DNA from: DASRDZ01 sp035652335
GTDB lineage: Bacteria > Chloroflexota > Dormibacteria > Aeolococcales > Aeolococcaceae
Reading direction: 5' to 3'
NCBI GenBank assembly: GCA_035652335.1
Contig: DASRDZ010000004.1
Span: forward strand, 1-60,430
Length of the DNA: 60,430 bases
Part shown: one piece after another, positions 1 through 7,341 of the stretch
How the letters are laid out: every line of letters begins with the position of its first letter
Numbering within the stretch: the stretch's first letter is position 1
The notes under the pieces: model-generated
The model's database searches: none
Told to the model about the DNA's origin: nothing
Seen by the model: the letters and a program-made list of their open reading frames with translations, nothing else
Position numbers and translations under genes: made by a program

Positions 1-978
1 GCGCTGACCTACAGCCGCGGCGGCCTCTCCCTCCACGCCGGGTGCAAGCAGATCCCAACCCGGCGCGGCGACCAGACCATGCTCATCGTCGGCCTCTCCG
101 GAACGGGCAAGACGACCACCACCTTCACCCGCCAGAACAACAGCCAGCCGGTGCAGGACGACTTCGTCGCCCTCTACCCCGGCGGCCACGTGGTGGCGAC
201 CGAGAACGGCTGCTTCGCCAAGACCTTCGCGCTCGACCCCAAGGACGAGCCCGCCATCCACGGCGCGGTCACCAAGCCGGACGCCTACCTGGAGAACGTC
301 TCCCAGAACGACAGGGGCGAGGTCGACTTCTTCGACACCGGCTACACCCAGAACGGCCGCGCCGTCTTCCGGATGTCGGCGCTGGGCATCGCCAAGGATG
401 CACGCGAGCTGAAGAAGGTCAACCAGCTGCTCATCCTCAACCGCAACGAGAACATCATCCCGGCCGTCGCCCGCCTCAACCGCGAGCAGGCAGCGGCCTA
501 CTTCATGCTCGGCGAGACGCAGGGCACCAGCGCCGGCGGCAAGGACGAGATGGGCAAGTTCCTGCGCGTCCCCGGCACCAACCCCTTCTTCCCGCTGCTC
601 CACGCCATGCAGGGCAACCGCTTCCTGGAGCTGCTCGACGACGCCGGCTTCGAGGTCTTCCTGCTCAACACCGGCCGCATCGGCGGCGGCGCGCAGGACG
701 AGCGCAGCAAGAAGATGACCATCCCGGTGTCGAGCGCCGTGGTCAAGGGCATCGCCGAGGGCACCATCGAGTGGACCCGCGATCCCGACTTCGACTACGA
801 GGTGGCCAGCGCCGTCCCCGGCGTCGAGGACGAGGAGCTGCTGCAGCCGCGCCGGCTCTACGAGCGCCAGGGCCGCCTCGAGGAGTACGACGCGCTGGTG
901 GAGCGCTTCAAGGCGGAGCGGGCCGACTACCTCAAGAAGTACCCCGGCCTGCGCGACGAGATCCTGCGGGCGGTCTAG
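1..978 (+). CDS. pckA: Phosphoenolpyruvate carboxykinase (ATP), 3' part
   Basis: The first 325 codons in the window are the C-terminal part of ATP-dependent PEP carboxykinase, which interconverts oxaloacetate and PEP in gluconeogenesis. The reading frame is open from base 1, so the gene begins outside the window; family members are about 530 residues, so roughly 200 are missing. The kinase P-loop GLSGTGKTT sits at fragment residues 31-39, followed by the QDDF segment (kinase-2-like metal site). The stop is TAG at 976-978. The presence of the ATP-type enzyme, together with citrate synthase and crotonyl-CoA reductase nearby, fits a heterotroph that assimilates acetyl-CoA units. An internal ATG at 79 lies inside the conserved core and is not the true start. 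Confidence 0.95.
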   Translation, partial: ALTYSRGGLSLHAGCKQIPTRRGDQTMLIVGLSGTGKTTTTFTRQNNSQPVQDDFVALYPGGHVVATENGCFAKTFALDPKDEPAIHGAVTKPDAYLENVSQNDRGEVDFFDTGYTQNGRAVFRMSALGIAKDARELKKVNQLLILNRNENIIPAVARLNREQAAAYFMLGETQGTSAGGKDEMGKFLRVPGTNPFFPLLHAMQGNRFLELLDDAGFEVFLLNTGRIGGGAQDERSKKMTIPVSSAVVKGIAEGTIEWTRDPDFDYEVASAVPGVEDEELLQPRRLYERQGRLEEYDALVERFKAERADYLKKYPGLRDEILRAV

Positions 979-1053
979 AGGCCCGACACGACCGGCATCG
1001 CCGCCGCCGACCTGCGCACCCTGGTCGATGCGCGCTTCGACGAGATCGTCGAC

Positions 1054-2184
1054 GTGCGCCGCGCCGTGCATGCCGAACCCGAGCTGTCGCACCGTGAGTC
1101 GGCCACCAGCCGGCTGATCGCCGGGCAGCTGCGCGCGCTGGGGCTGGAGGAGCTGCCCTGCCCGACGCCGACCGGCGCCGTGTACCGGCTGCGCGGCGGC
1201 GCGCCCGGGCGCAGCGTCCTGCTCCGCGCCGACATCGATGCGCTGCCGCTCCAGGAGGAGGTCGACGTGCCCTGGCGCTCCCGCGCCGACGGCGTGATGC
1301 ACGCGTGCGGCCACGACGGGCACACCGCCATCCTCCTCGGCGTCGCCTCGACGCTGGCGGCGCGGGCCGAGTCGCTCCCCGGCGAGTACGTGCTGCTCTT
1401 CCAGCCCGCCGAGGAGGACATCGCCGATCCCGGCGCGCCGCACATGCTGCGCGGCGGCGTCCTCGACGCACCCCAGCCGGAGCGGATGGTGTCGCTGCAC
1501 CTGGCCACGCTGCTGAGCACCGGGCTGGTCGGGGCGCGCGCGGGGGTGGCCATGTCCTCCGCGCAGTTCTTCCGCGTCACCGTGAGCGGCCGCGGCGGCC
1601 ACGGCTCGATGGCGGGGCGCGACGGCAACGTGGTGCTGGCCATCTCGGCGCTCTCGACGTTGCTGCCAACCGTGGCCGAAGGTCTGGAGTTCGAGGACGT
1701 CGGCTGCGCCTGCAGCGCGGGGCTGATCCGCGCCGGACAGGCCAGCAACGTGGTGCCGCGCACCGCGATGCTGGAGGGCACCATCCGCACCTTCACCGGC
1801 GAGCAGCGCAACACCACGCTCGACCGCCTCCACGACGTCTGCGCCCGCGTCGCCGACGACTTCTCGGTGCAGGTCGACACCCAGCTTCCCGAGGCCGTCC
1901 CCGCCGTGGTCAACGACGAGGACGCCGTGGCCGCGTGGCGGGCGGCCTGCGAGCCGCTGCTCGGCGCGGGCCACGTCCTCGACCTGCCGCCGATGCCGCC
2001 CAGCGACGACATCAGCTTCTTCCTGCAGCGCGTTCCCGGCGTGCACTTCTTCGTCGGAGCGGCCCCCGGCGCCCGCATCCCTCCGATGCACCACGCCCCC
2101 GACTTCACCATCGACGAGGAGTCGCTGCGCGTCGGCGCGCTGGGCATGGCCGCCACCGCCATCCGCCTGGCGGGGACGGACTAG
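1054..2184 (+). CDS. M20-family metal-dependent amidohydrolase
   Basis: Zinc-dependent M20 peptidase/amidohydrolase of the N-acyl-amino-acid or hippurate hydrolase type, which removes acyl groups from amino acids. The metal-binding block HACGHDGHT lies near residue 83, preceded by the N-terminal HAEPELS segment and followed by EED and SLHL motifs typical of the family. The only standard start is GTG 1054, but this leaves the protein starting right at RRAVHAEPELS, shorter at the N-terminus than usual. Coding-looking sequence continues upstream in the same frame as pckA, directly after its stop, without an ATG, GTG or TTG. A CTG at 1012 or 1021, or a sequence error, is possible. It converges on bioB and the two stops overlap. 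Confidence 0.85.
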   Translation: MRRAVHAEPELSHRESATSRLIAGQLRALGLEELPCPTPTGAVYRLRGGAPGRSVLLRADIDALPLQEEVDVPWRSRADGVMHACGHDGHTAILLGVASTLAARAESLPGEYVLLFQPAEEDIADPGAPHMLRGGVLDAPQPERMVSLHLATLLSTGLVGARAGVAMSSAQFFRVTVSGRGGHGSMAGRDGNVVLAISALSTLLPTVAEGLEFEDVGCACSAGLIRAGQASNVVPRTAMLEGTIRTFTGEQRNTTLDRLHDVCARVADDFSVQVDTQLPEAVPAVVNDEDAVAAWRAACEPLLGAGHVLDLPPMPPSDDISFFLQRVPGVHFFVGAAPGARIPPMHHAPDFTIDEESLRVGALGMAATAIRLAGTD

Positions 2185-3212
2185 GCCGGGACCCCGCGCA
2201 TCCCCTGCGTGCCGGTGAGCGGCGCGGCGGCGACGGGCATGCCCAGGTCGGCGAGCATGGCGAGATCGACCTCGGCACTGCGCCCCAGTGTGGTCAGGTA
2301 GTTGCCGACGATCAGCCCGTTGGCGCCGGCCAGCATGCCGTAGGCCTGCAGGTCGCGCAGCACCACCTCGCGGCCCCCCGCGTAGCGCAGCACGGAGTCG
2401 GGGATGACGCAGCGGAAGACGGCGACGCAGCGCAGCGCGTCGAGCGGCCGCATCAGCTCCGTCTCGCCGAGCGGCGTGCCGGGACGCGGGTTGAGGAAGT
2501 TGCAGGGGATCTCGCGCGCGCTCAGCTCGCGCAGCACGAAGGCGAGGTCGAGGCGGTCCTCCCAGGTCTCGCCCATGCCGAAGATGCCGCCGCTGCACAG
2601 CTCCATGCCCGCCTCGACGACGGCGCGGCAGGTGCGCACGCGGTCCTCGAAGGTGTGCGTCGTGCAGATCTGCGGGAAGAAGCGGGGGCCGGCTTCGAGG
2701 TTGTGGTTGTAGCGGTGGATCCCTGCGGCGGCAAGGCGTTCCGCCTGCCCCTCGCGGAGCAGCCCGAGCGAGGCGGCCACCTCGATGTCGACCGACTCGC
2801 GGATCGCCTGCGCCGCCTCGATGGCGTTGCGCATCATCCGCTCGTCGGGACCGCGCACGGCGACGACGATGCAGAACTCGGTGCCCCCCATCGCGCGCGT
2901 GCGCCGCGCCAGCTCGACCAGCTGCGCCGTGGGAAGCATCGGCTCGCGCACCACCTCGGTGGTGTAGCGCGCCGACTGCGAGCAGAAGGTGCAGTCCTCG
3001 GGACAGCCGCCCGTCTTCGCCGAGATGATCGACTCCACCTCCACCGCCGGCCCCATCCAGGCGAGGCGGACGCGGTGGGCGAGCTGGATGAGCTCGGGGA
3101 GGTCGTCGTCGGGGAGCGCGGCGAGGCGCTCGGCGAGGGGGCGGTCGATGAGCTGGCGGCGGTCGAGCAGCAGCTCCGCGGCCTCGCGCAGCGCGGCGGG
3201 GATGTCCGGCAT
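2181..3212 (-). CDS. bioB: Biotin synthase
   Basis: Radical SAM enzyme that inserts sulfur into dethiobiotin to give biotin. The 343-residue product carries the CxxxCxxC cluster motif as C70, C74 and C77 (GGCPEDCTFC), and family length is about 320-350. The start ATG at 3212 (MPDIPAAL) is chosen because a TAGCAT -10 box ends 8 bases upstream and family members begin there; the frame stays open much further 5' but would cross the divergent gene. No bioA, bioD or clear bioF is adjacent. Biotin is needed by the acyl-CoA carboxylase encoded at 33.2-38.4 kb. The stop overlaps that of the convergent M20 gene by three bases. Confidence 0.95.
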   Translation of the reverse strand: MPDIPAALREAAELLLDRRQLIDRPLAERLAALPDDDLPELIQLAHRVRLAWMGPAVEVESIISAKTGGCPEDCTFCSQSARYTTEVVREPMLPTAQLVELARRTRAMGGTEFCIVVAVRGPDERMMRNAIEAAQAIRESVDIEVAASLGLLREGQAERLAAAGIHRYNHNLEAGPRFFPQICTTHTFEDRVRTCRAVVEAGMELCSGGIFGMGETWEDRLDLAFVLRELSAREIPCNFLNPRPGTPLGETELMRPLDALRCVAVFRCVIPDSVLRYAGGREVVLRDLQAYGMLAGANGLIVGNYLTTLGRSAEVDLAMLADLGMPVAAAPLTGTQGMRGVPA

Positions 3213-3220
3213 GGACCGCC

Positions 3221-3226
3221 ATGCTA
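3221..3226 (-). promoter_or_regulatory. -10 box of bioB (TAGCAT)
   Basis: Minus-strand TAGCAT ends 8 bases before the bioB ATG, so the transcript would be leaderless. It shares two bases with the plus-strand -10 box of the divergent membrane-protein gene. No convincing -35 is visible. Confidence 0.5.
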
Positions 3227-3230
3227 GCGT
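3225..3230 (+). promoter_or_regulatory. -10 box of the GlsB-like gene (TAGCGT)
   Basis: TAGCGT ends 7 bases before the ATG at 3238, which predicts a leaderless transcript. The box overlaps the oppositely oriented bioB -10 box, so the two promoters are back to back. Confidence 0.5.
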
Positions 3231-3237
3231 CCGGACC

Positions 3238-3546
3238 ATGACCGTCGACTCCCATGGCCTGATCGCCTGGATCGTCATCGGGCTGGTCGCCGGTGCGCTG
3301 GCCTCGCGGATCGTCGAGGGACGCGGCCTCGGCTGCCTGGGCGACCTGGTGGTCGGCGTCGCCGGCGCCGTCATCGGCGGTGCGCTGATGAACCACCTGA
3401 CGCCCGGGTACCAGTACGAGTTCCTGGGCAGCATCGTGGTCGCCTTCATCGGCGCGGCCATCCTCCTCTCGCTGCTGCGCCTGCTGAGCGGCGGGCGTCC
3501 GCTGGGCCGGGGCGGCGGCTGGGGGCGGCGCCGGGGCCTCTTCTAG
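3238..3546 (+). CDS. GlsB/YeaQ/YmgE-family small membrane protein
   Basis: A 102-residue hydrophobic protein with three predicted membrane helices and glycine-rich turns (GLVAGALAS, VVGVAGAVIGG, GSIVVAFIGAAILL). This is the pattern of the transglycosylase-associated/GlsB stress-response membrane family, whose biochemical role is poorly known. The C-terminus is Gly/Arg-rich and cytoplasmic. The ATG at 3238 follows a TAGCGT box by 7 bases; the frame is open upstream but only as antisense of bioB. It is divergent from bioB with just 25 bases between starts, and its stop overlaps the stop of the convergent TetR gene by four bases. Confidence 0.85.
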   Translation: MTVDSHGLIAWIVIGLVAGALASRIVEGRGLGCLGDLVVGVAGAVIGGALMNHLTPGYQYEFLGSIVVAFIGAAILLSLLRLLSGGRPLGRGGGWGRRRGLF

Positions 3547-4205
3547 GCGGCCACGCCGCGGAGCACCAGGTCGGCGACGAGGTCGGCCGCCTCGCGCCCC
3601 TCCGCGCCACGGCCCAGGGGCAGCGGCGCCCAGGAGTCCCCGTCGGGCCGCAGGAAGGCCATGCAGATGCCGATCAGGACCGCCGCCGCCATGCCCGGCG
3701 TCACGCCGTCGCGCAGGACCCCGGCGCGCTGCAGCTCGGTGAACATGTCGGTGACCGGCGCCACCACGACGGTCTGGAAGGTGGCGCGCAGCCGCCGGCG
3801 CAGTCCCCCCGAGACGTGCTCCGCCAGCTCGTCGTGGACGCGCACCGGATGGAACGGCGAACCTGCCAGCAGCGCCTCGGCGACGGCGCGCAGGCGGATG
3901 TCGGCGCGCCCCGGCCGCGACGTCGCCGCCCGCATCGTCGACTCCATCTCCTCGTTGAAGGCGGCGAGGCACTCCTCGAAGAGGGACTCCTTGTCCTTGA
4001 AGTAGTAGTAGAGCGCGGGCTTGGTGACGCCTGCCGCGGTTGCGACGGCACGCATCGACACGCGCGAGAAACCCTGGCGAGCGAACATGTCGTTGGCTGC
4101 GTGCAGGATTCGTTCGCGTGTCGTGGCGCTGACCTCCGGTCCCGCGCGTGCATAGAGGTCACTCAAGCGTGGTCCGCCATCACGGCCTTTTCTGTGGACT
4201 GCCAC
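3543..4205 (-). CDS. TetR-family transcriptional regulator
   Basis: A 220-residue repressor with an N-terminal TetR helix-turn-helix at residues 28-72 (the segment around MRAVATAAGVTKPALYYYFK is diagnostic) and a variable ligand-binding C-terminal half. The start used is GTG 4205, with a GATAAT -10-like box at 4235-4240. Two palindromes at 4275-4289 and 4320-4336 lie upstream of this promoter and are probably its own operators. The gene directly upstream on the same strand is a thioesterase, so control of acyl-CoA or aromatic acid metabolism is plausible, but the ligand cannot be read from the sequence. Confidence 0.9.
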   Translation of the reverse strand: MAVHRKGRDGGPRLSDLYARAGPEVSATTRERILHAANDMFARQGFSRVSMRAVATAAGVTKPALYYYFKDKESLFEECLAAFNEEMESTMRAATSRPGRADIRLRAVAEALLAGSPFHPVRVHDELAEHVSGGLRRRLRATFQTVVVAPVTDMFTELQRAGVLRDGVTPGMAAAVLIGICMAFLRPDGDSWAPLPLGRGAEGREAADLVADLVLRGVAA

Positions 4206-4274
4206 AAGGGCTTGCGCCGCGCAGGCGCGCGCACATTATCACGGGGAGATGCGCCTGCTTGTGACAGAGAATTC

Positions 4275-4289
4275 CTGACCATCAGTCAG
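4275..4289. promoter_or_regulatory. Putative TetR operator 1 (CTGAC-N5-GTCAG)
   Basis: Perfect inverted repeat CTGAC CATCA GTCAG. It sits upstream of the TetR promoter and shares its half-site with the second palindrome, whose centre is 46 bases away. Odd spacing with GTCAG arms is common for TetR-family operators. Confidence 0.65.
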
Positions 4290-4319
4290 CAATCACGTCG
4301 CAATCCGCGCATCGCAACC

Positions 4320-4336
4320 ACTGACCGGCGGTCAGT
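4320..4336. promoter_or_regulatory. Putative TetR operator 2 (ACTGACC-GGC-GGTCAGT)
   Basis: Perfect 7-base inverted repeat ACTGACC GGC GGTCAGT in the gap between the thioesterase and TetR genes. It has the same half-site as the palindrome at 4275-4289 and is the longer, probably higher-affinity site. Confidence 0.7.
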
Positions 4337-4365
4337 AAACGTCTGGCGCCGCGGGGCCGCCTCGA

Positions 4366-4827
4366 CTAGGAGTCGCGCAGCTCCATGGCGTCGTCCGCCT
4401 CGACGCCGCCCGGCTCGGGTCGCGCCCCGCCCACCAGGTAGGTGGCCCGGCCCACCGCCAGCAGCCGGCCCGACGCGTCGGTCACCTCGGCCTCGCCGAC
4501 CGCCAGCGAGCGGCCGCGCCGCCGGATCCGCGCCCGGCAGCTCAGCGGCCCGGCGCTCGACGCCTGGAGGAAGGTGACGCTCAGCTCGGTGGTGGCCATG
4601 GCCCGGCGCGAGCCGCCGGCGTCGAGGGAGTGGCAGGCCACGGCCACGGCCACGTCGACCAGGGTGCAGACCACGCCGCCGTGGACGCTGCCGCCGATGT
4701 TGAGGTGGTCGGGGCCGACGTCGCATTCGACCACCGCCTCGCCCGCCTCCCCGGAGACCACCCGCACTCCCATGGCGTGGGCGAAGCCGGATCGCCGCCC
4801 GTCGCGCTCCCAGGGCTGACCGCTCAT
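4366..4827 (-). CDS. PaaI-type hotdog-fold thioesterase
   Basis: A 153-residue hotdog-fold acyl-CoA thioesterase of the PaaI/YbgC-like group. The signature NIGGSVHGGVVCTLVD is at residues 43-58, with the HGG turn and the following Asp58 at the catalytic site. It would hydrolyse an aromatic or medium acyl-CoA; the true substrate is unknown. The start ATG 4827 is supported by a TAGGCT box 7 bases upstream. It precedes the TetR gene on the same strand and is divergent from citrate synthase (51 bases between starts). Confidence 0.85.
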   Translation of the reverse strand: MSGQPWERDGRRSGFAHAMGVRVVSGEAGEAVVECDVGPDHLNIGGSVHGGVVCTLVDVAVAVACHSLDAGGSRRAMATTELSVTFLQASSAGPLSCRARIRRRGRSLAVGEAEVTDASGRLLAVGRATYLVGGARPEPGGVEADDAMELRDS

Positions 4828-4834
4828 CGGAGGG

Positions 4835-4840
4835 AGCCTA
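4835..4840 (-). promoter_or_regulatory. -10 box of the thioesterase gene (TAGGCT)
   Basis: TAGGCT ends 7 bases upstream of the ATG at 4827, predicting a leaderless mRNA. No matching -35 is clear. Confidence 0.5.
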
Positions 4841-4878
4841 CCCGGAACCCCGGTGCAGGCGTGCCAGACTCCCGGTCC

Positions 4879-6165
4879 ATGCCCGATACGCTGACGGTCA
4901 CCGACAACCGCACCGGCCGGAGCTACGAGATCCCCGTCGAGAACGGCGCGATCCATGCCACCGAGCTCCGCAAGATCACCGTCTCCGACGACGACCCCGG
5001 CCTGATGTCGTACGACCCCGCCTTCCTCAACACGGCGTCGTGCACCTCACGCATCACCTACATCGACGGTGACAGGGGCGTGCTCCTCTACCGCGGCTAT
5101 CCCATCGAGGAGCTGGCCGAGAAGAGCACCTTCCTGGAGGTTGCCTACCTGTTGGTGCACGGCGAGCTGCCCGACGCCGCGCAGGAGGAGGAGTGGGAGC
5201 GCGACATCCGCATCCACACCATGGTCCACGAGAACGTCAAGCGGTTCATGGGCGGCTTCCACCACGACGCGCATCCCATGGCGATGCTGCTCTCCACGGT
5301 CGGCGCCCTGGCCACCTTCTACCCGCAGGCGACGCAGATCAAGGACGCCGAGCAGCGGCGCATCTCGATCTGGCGGCTCATCGCCAAGATGCCCACCCTG
5401 GCGGCGATGTGCTACCGCCACTCGATGGGCTTCCCCTACGTCCTGCCCGACAACGACCTCCGCTACGTCGGCAACTTCCTCTCGATGATGTTCCGGATGG
5501 TCGAGCCGCGCTACCGGCCGGTGCCGGAGATCGAGCGCGCCCTCGACGTCCTCTTCATCCTCCACGCCGACCACGAGCAGAACTGCAGCGCCAACGCGAT
5601 GCGCTCGGTGGGCTCGTCGCAGCCCGATCCCTACTCGACCACCGCCGCCGCCATCGCGGCGCTCTACGGACCGTTGCACGGCGGCGCAAACGAGGCGGTG
5701 CTGCGCATGCTCGAGCGCATCGGCAGCCGTGACAACGTCGGGCCGTTCATCGACGGGGTGAAGCAGGGCAAGGAGCGGCTGATGGGCTTCGGCCACCGCG
5801 TCTACAAGAACTACGACCCGCGCGCCAAGGTGATCAAGCAGATGGCCGACCAGGTCTTCGCGGTCACCGGCACCGACCCGCTGCTCGACATCGCCATGGA
5901 GCTGGAGCGGATCGCGCTGGAGGACGAGTACTTCGTCTCCCGCAAGCTGTATCCCAACGTCGACTTCTACAGCGGGCTCATCTACAAGGCGCTGAAGATC
6001 CCCACCGACATGTTCCCGGTGCTCTTCGCCATCCCCCGCACCGCCGGCTGGCTGGCCCAGTGGGAGGAGATGATCACCGACCCGGAGACGAAGATCGCCC
6101 GGCCCCGCCAGGTCTACCTCGGCCAGCCGCGGCGAGCCTACGTGCCCATGGACGAGCGCGGCTGA
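4879..6165 (+). CDS. gltA: Citrate synthase
   Basis: Hexameric-type citrate synthase of 428 residues, condensing acetyl-CoA with oxaloacetate at the entry to the TCA cycle. The catalytic-histidine regions are visible: GPLHGGANE at about 265-273 and MGFGHRVYK at about 302-310, followed by the NVDFYSG segment carrying the catalytic aspartate. The start ATG 4879 (MPDTLTVTD) gives the usual type II length, and CAGACT, close to the local -10 consensus, ends 8 bases upstream. It is followed by a strong hairpin at 6286-6318. Confidence 0.97.
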   Translation: MPDTLTVTDNRTGRSYEIPVENGAIHATELRKITVSDDDPGLMSYDPAFLNTASCTSRITYIDGDRGVLLYRGYPIEELAEKSTFLEVAYLLVHGELPDAAQEEEWERDIRIHTMVHENVKRFMGGFHHDAHPMAMLLSTVGALATFYPQATQIKDAEQRRISIWRLIAKMPTLAAMCYRHSMGFPYVLPDNDLRYVGNFLSMMFRMVEPRYRPVPEIERALDVLFILHADHEQNCSANAMRSVGSSQPDPYSTTAAAIAALYGPLHGGANEAVLRMLERIGSRDNVGPFIDGVKQGKERLMGFGHRVYKNYDPRAKVIKQMADQVFAVTGTDPLLDIAMELERIALEDEYFVSRKLYPNVDFYSGLIYKALKIPTDMFPVLFAIPRTAGWLAQWEEMITDPETKIARPRQVYLGQPRRAYVPMDERG

Positions 6166-6285
6166 CGCACTGCTCGTGAAGGGAGCGGCGCCCCGGAGCC
6201 GGTGCCCCGGGGCGGCCCCCTCGCCCATTCCCCTCGCGCAAGGCCGGGCGGCGCGACGGCGGCTCGGCGGCGCTGATGTGAACGA

Positions 6286-6318
6286 CGCTGCGGCCGTCAC
6301 CTGGTGGCGGCCGCAGCG
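6286..6318. terminator. Hairpin between gltA and the MscS gene
   Basis: Perfect 11-base stem CGCTGCGGCCG / CGGCCGCAGCG with an 11-base loop, in the gap between two convergent genes. There is no T-tract, as is common for hairpin terminators in very GC-rich genomes. It could serve both directions. The rest of the 240-base gap shows nothing else clear. Confidence 0.6.
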
Positions 6319-6405
6319 CGGGTGGGTGCCTGTTGGTGCAATGGGAGACGACCAGGCAAGCGCGTTTCTTGCGCGTCCCCGTGTCACGAGCCGGTGGCCG
6401 CGGCG

Positions 6406-7284
6406 TCAGCCCGCCGTGACCCCCGGCTGCGGCGGCCCCGGCGGCAGCTGCGGCCAGGGCCCCAACGCCGCGTGGAGGGCGGCGACCAGCTCGGCGCTCA
6501 GCGCGTCGGGGTTGTTGCTGCGGTACTCGACCCAGTAGCGCACGGTCAGGGTCACCCCGCCGTCGTTGTCCAGCCGCGGCTGGAGGAACGGCTTGGGCTC
6601 CTTGGACACCGCCGGGTTGCCCTCGACCACCTGGCGCACCGTGCCGAGCGCGTCCTCCAGGCCGGCGCCGCCAGGCAGCCGCAGGGCCACGCTGAACTGG
6701 CGCACGTCGTAGGCGGTGCTGTTCACCACCGGGCTGGAGAAGGCGCTCAGGTTGGGCAGGATGACCAGCCGGCCGTCGGCGGTGCGCAGCGCCGTGGTGC
6801 GCAGCTGGATGGTCTGCACCGAGCCGCTCTGGTCGGCGACGGTGATCCAGTCGCCGATCCGGAAGGGCCGCTCGATGAGCAGGAAGATGCCAGCCAGGAT
6901 GTTGCGCAGCAGGTCCTGGAAGGCGAGGCCCAGGGCCAGCGAGGTGAGGCCGCCGAAGGTGAGCAGCACGTTGATGCTCAGCCCGCCGGCGGTCAGCGCG
7001 GCGAAGACCGCCACCGTCAGGGTGACGATGGTGAAGACGTTGTTGACCAGCGTGCGCACCTGCGCGTCGGCGCCGGTCCGCTGCAGCGCTCGCGTGGTGA
7101 AGCGCCGCAGGAAGCGGCCGACCGCGACGACGATGACGAAGAGCACCAGCGCCTGGATGGCGTTCTGGACCACCACCCCGACGACGTCGGAGCCGGGGAA
7201 CCCCGAGCTGCTGATCGCGGTGCAGACCCGCAGGAACGGGCTGCTGCTGCCCGACTGGCAGCTCAGGGCGAGGAGCGCCGTCAT
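6406..7284 (-). CDS. Small-conductance mechanosensitive channel (MscS family)
   Basis: A 292-residue MscS-type channel that relieves osmotic downshock. Hydrophobic segments lie at about 36-57 and 85-105, and the pore-lining helix at about 110-136 carries the characteristic Gly/Ala packing (GGLTSLALGLAFQDLLRNIL). The MscS beta domain follows (RPFRIGDWI, then TALRTADGRLVILPN), and a C-terminal alpha/beta domain completes the core. The N-terminus is short, as in minimal MscS homologues. The ATG at 7284 has a TAGGAT box 9 bases upstream. It is divergent from the MFS gene. Confidence 0.93.
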   Translation of the reverse strand: MTALLALSCQSGSSSPFLRVCTAISSSGFPGSDVVGVVVQNAIQALVLFVIVVAVGRFLRRFTTRALQRTGADAQVRTLVNNVFTIVTLTVAVFAALTAGGLSINVLLTFGGLTSLALGLAFQDLLRNILAGIFLLIERPFRIGDWITVADQSGSVQTIQLRTTALRTADGRLVILPNLSAFSSPVVNSTAYDVRQFSVALRLPGGAGLEDALGTVRQVVEGNPAVSKEPKPFLQPRLDNDGGVTLTVRYWVEYRSNNPDALSAELVAALHAALGPWPQLPPGPPQPGVTAG

Positions 7285-7293
7285 CGGTCCGCA

Positions 7294-7299
7294 ATCCTA
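7294..7299 (-). promoter_or_regulatory. -10 box of the MscS gene (TAGGAT)
   Basis: TAGGAT ends 9 bases before the ATG at 7284, consistent with a leaderless or near-leaderless transcript. No -35 could be recognised. Confidence 0.45.
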
Positions 7300-7341
7300 G
7301 CCGCGCGGTCCGCCGCCCGGTGGAGGCAGACTCTCCGAGCC

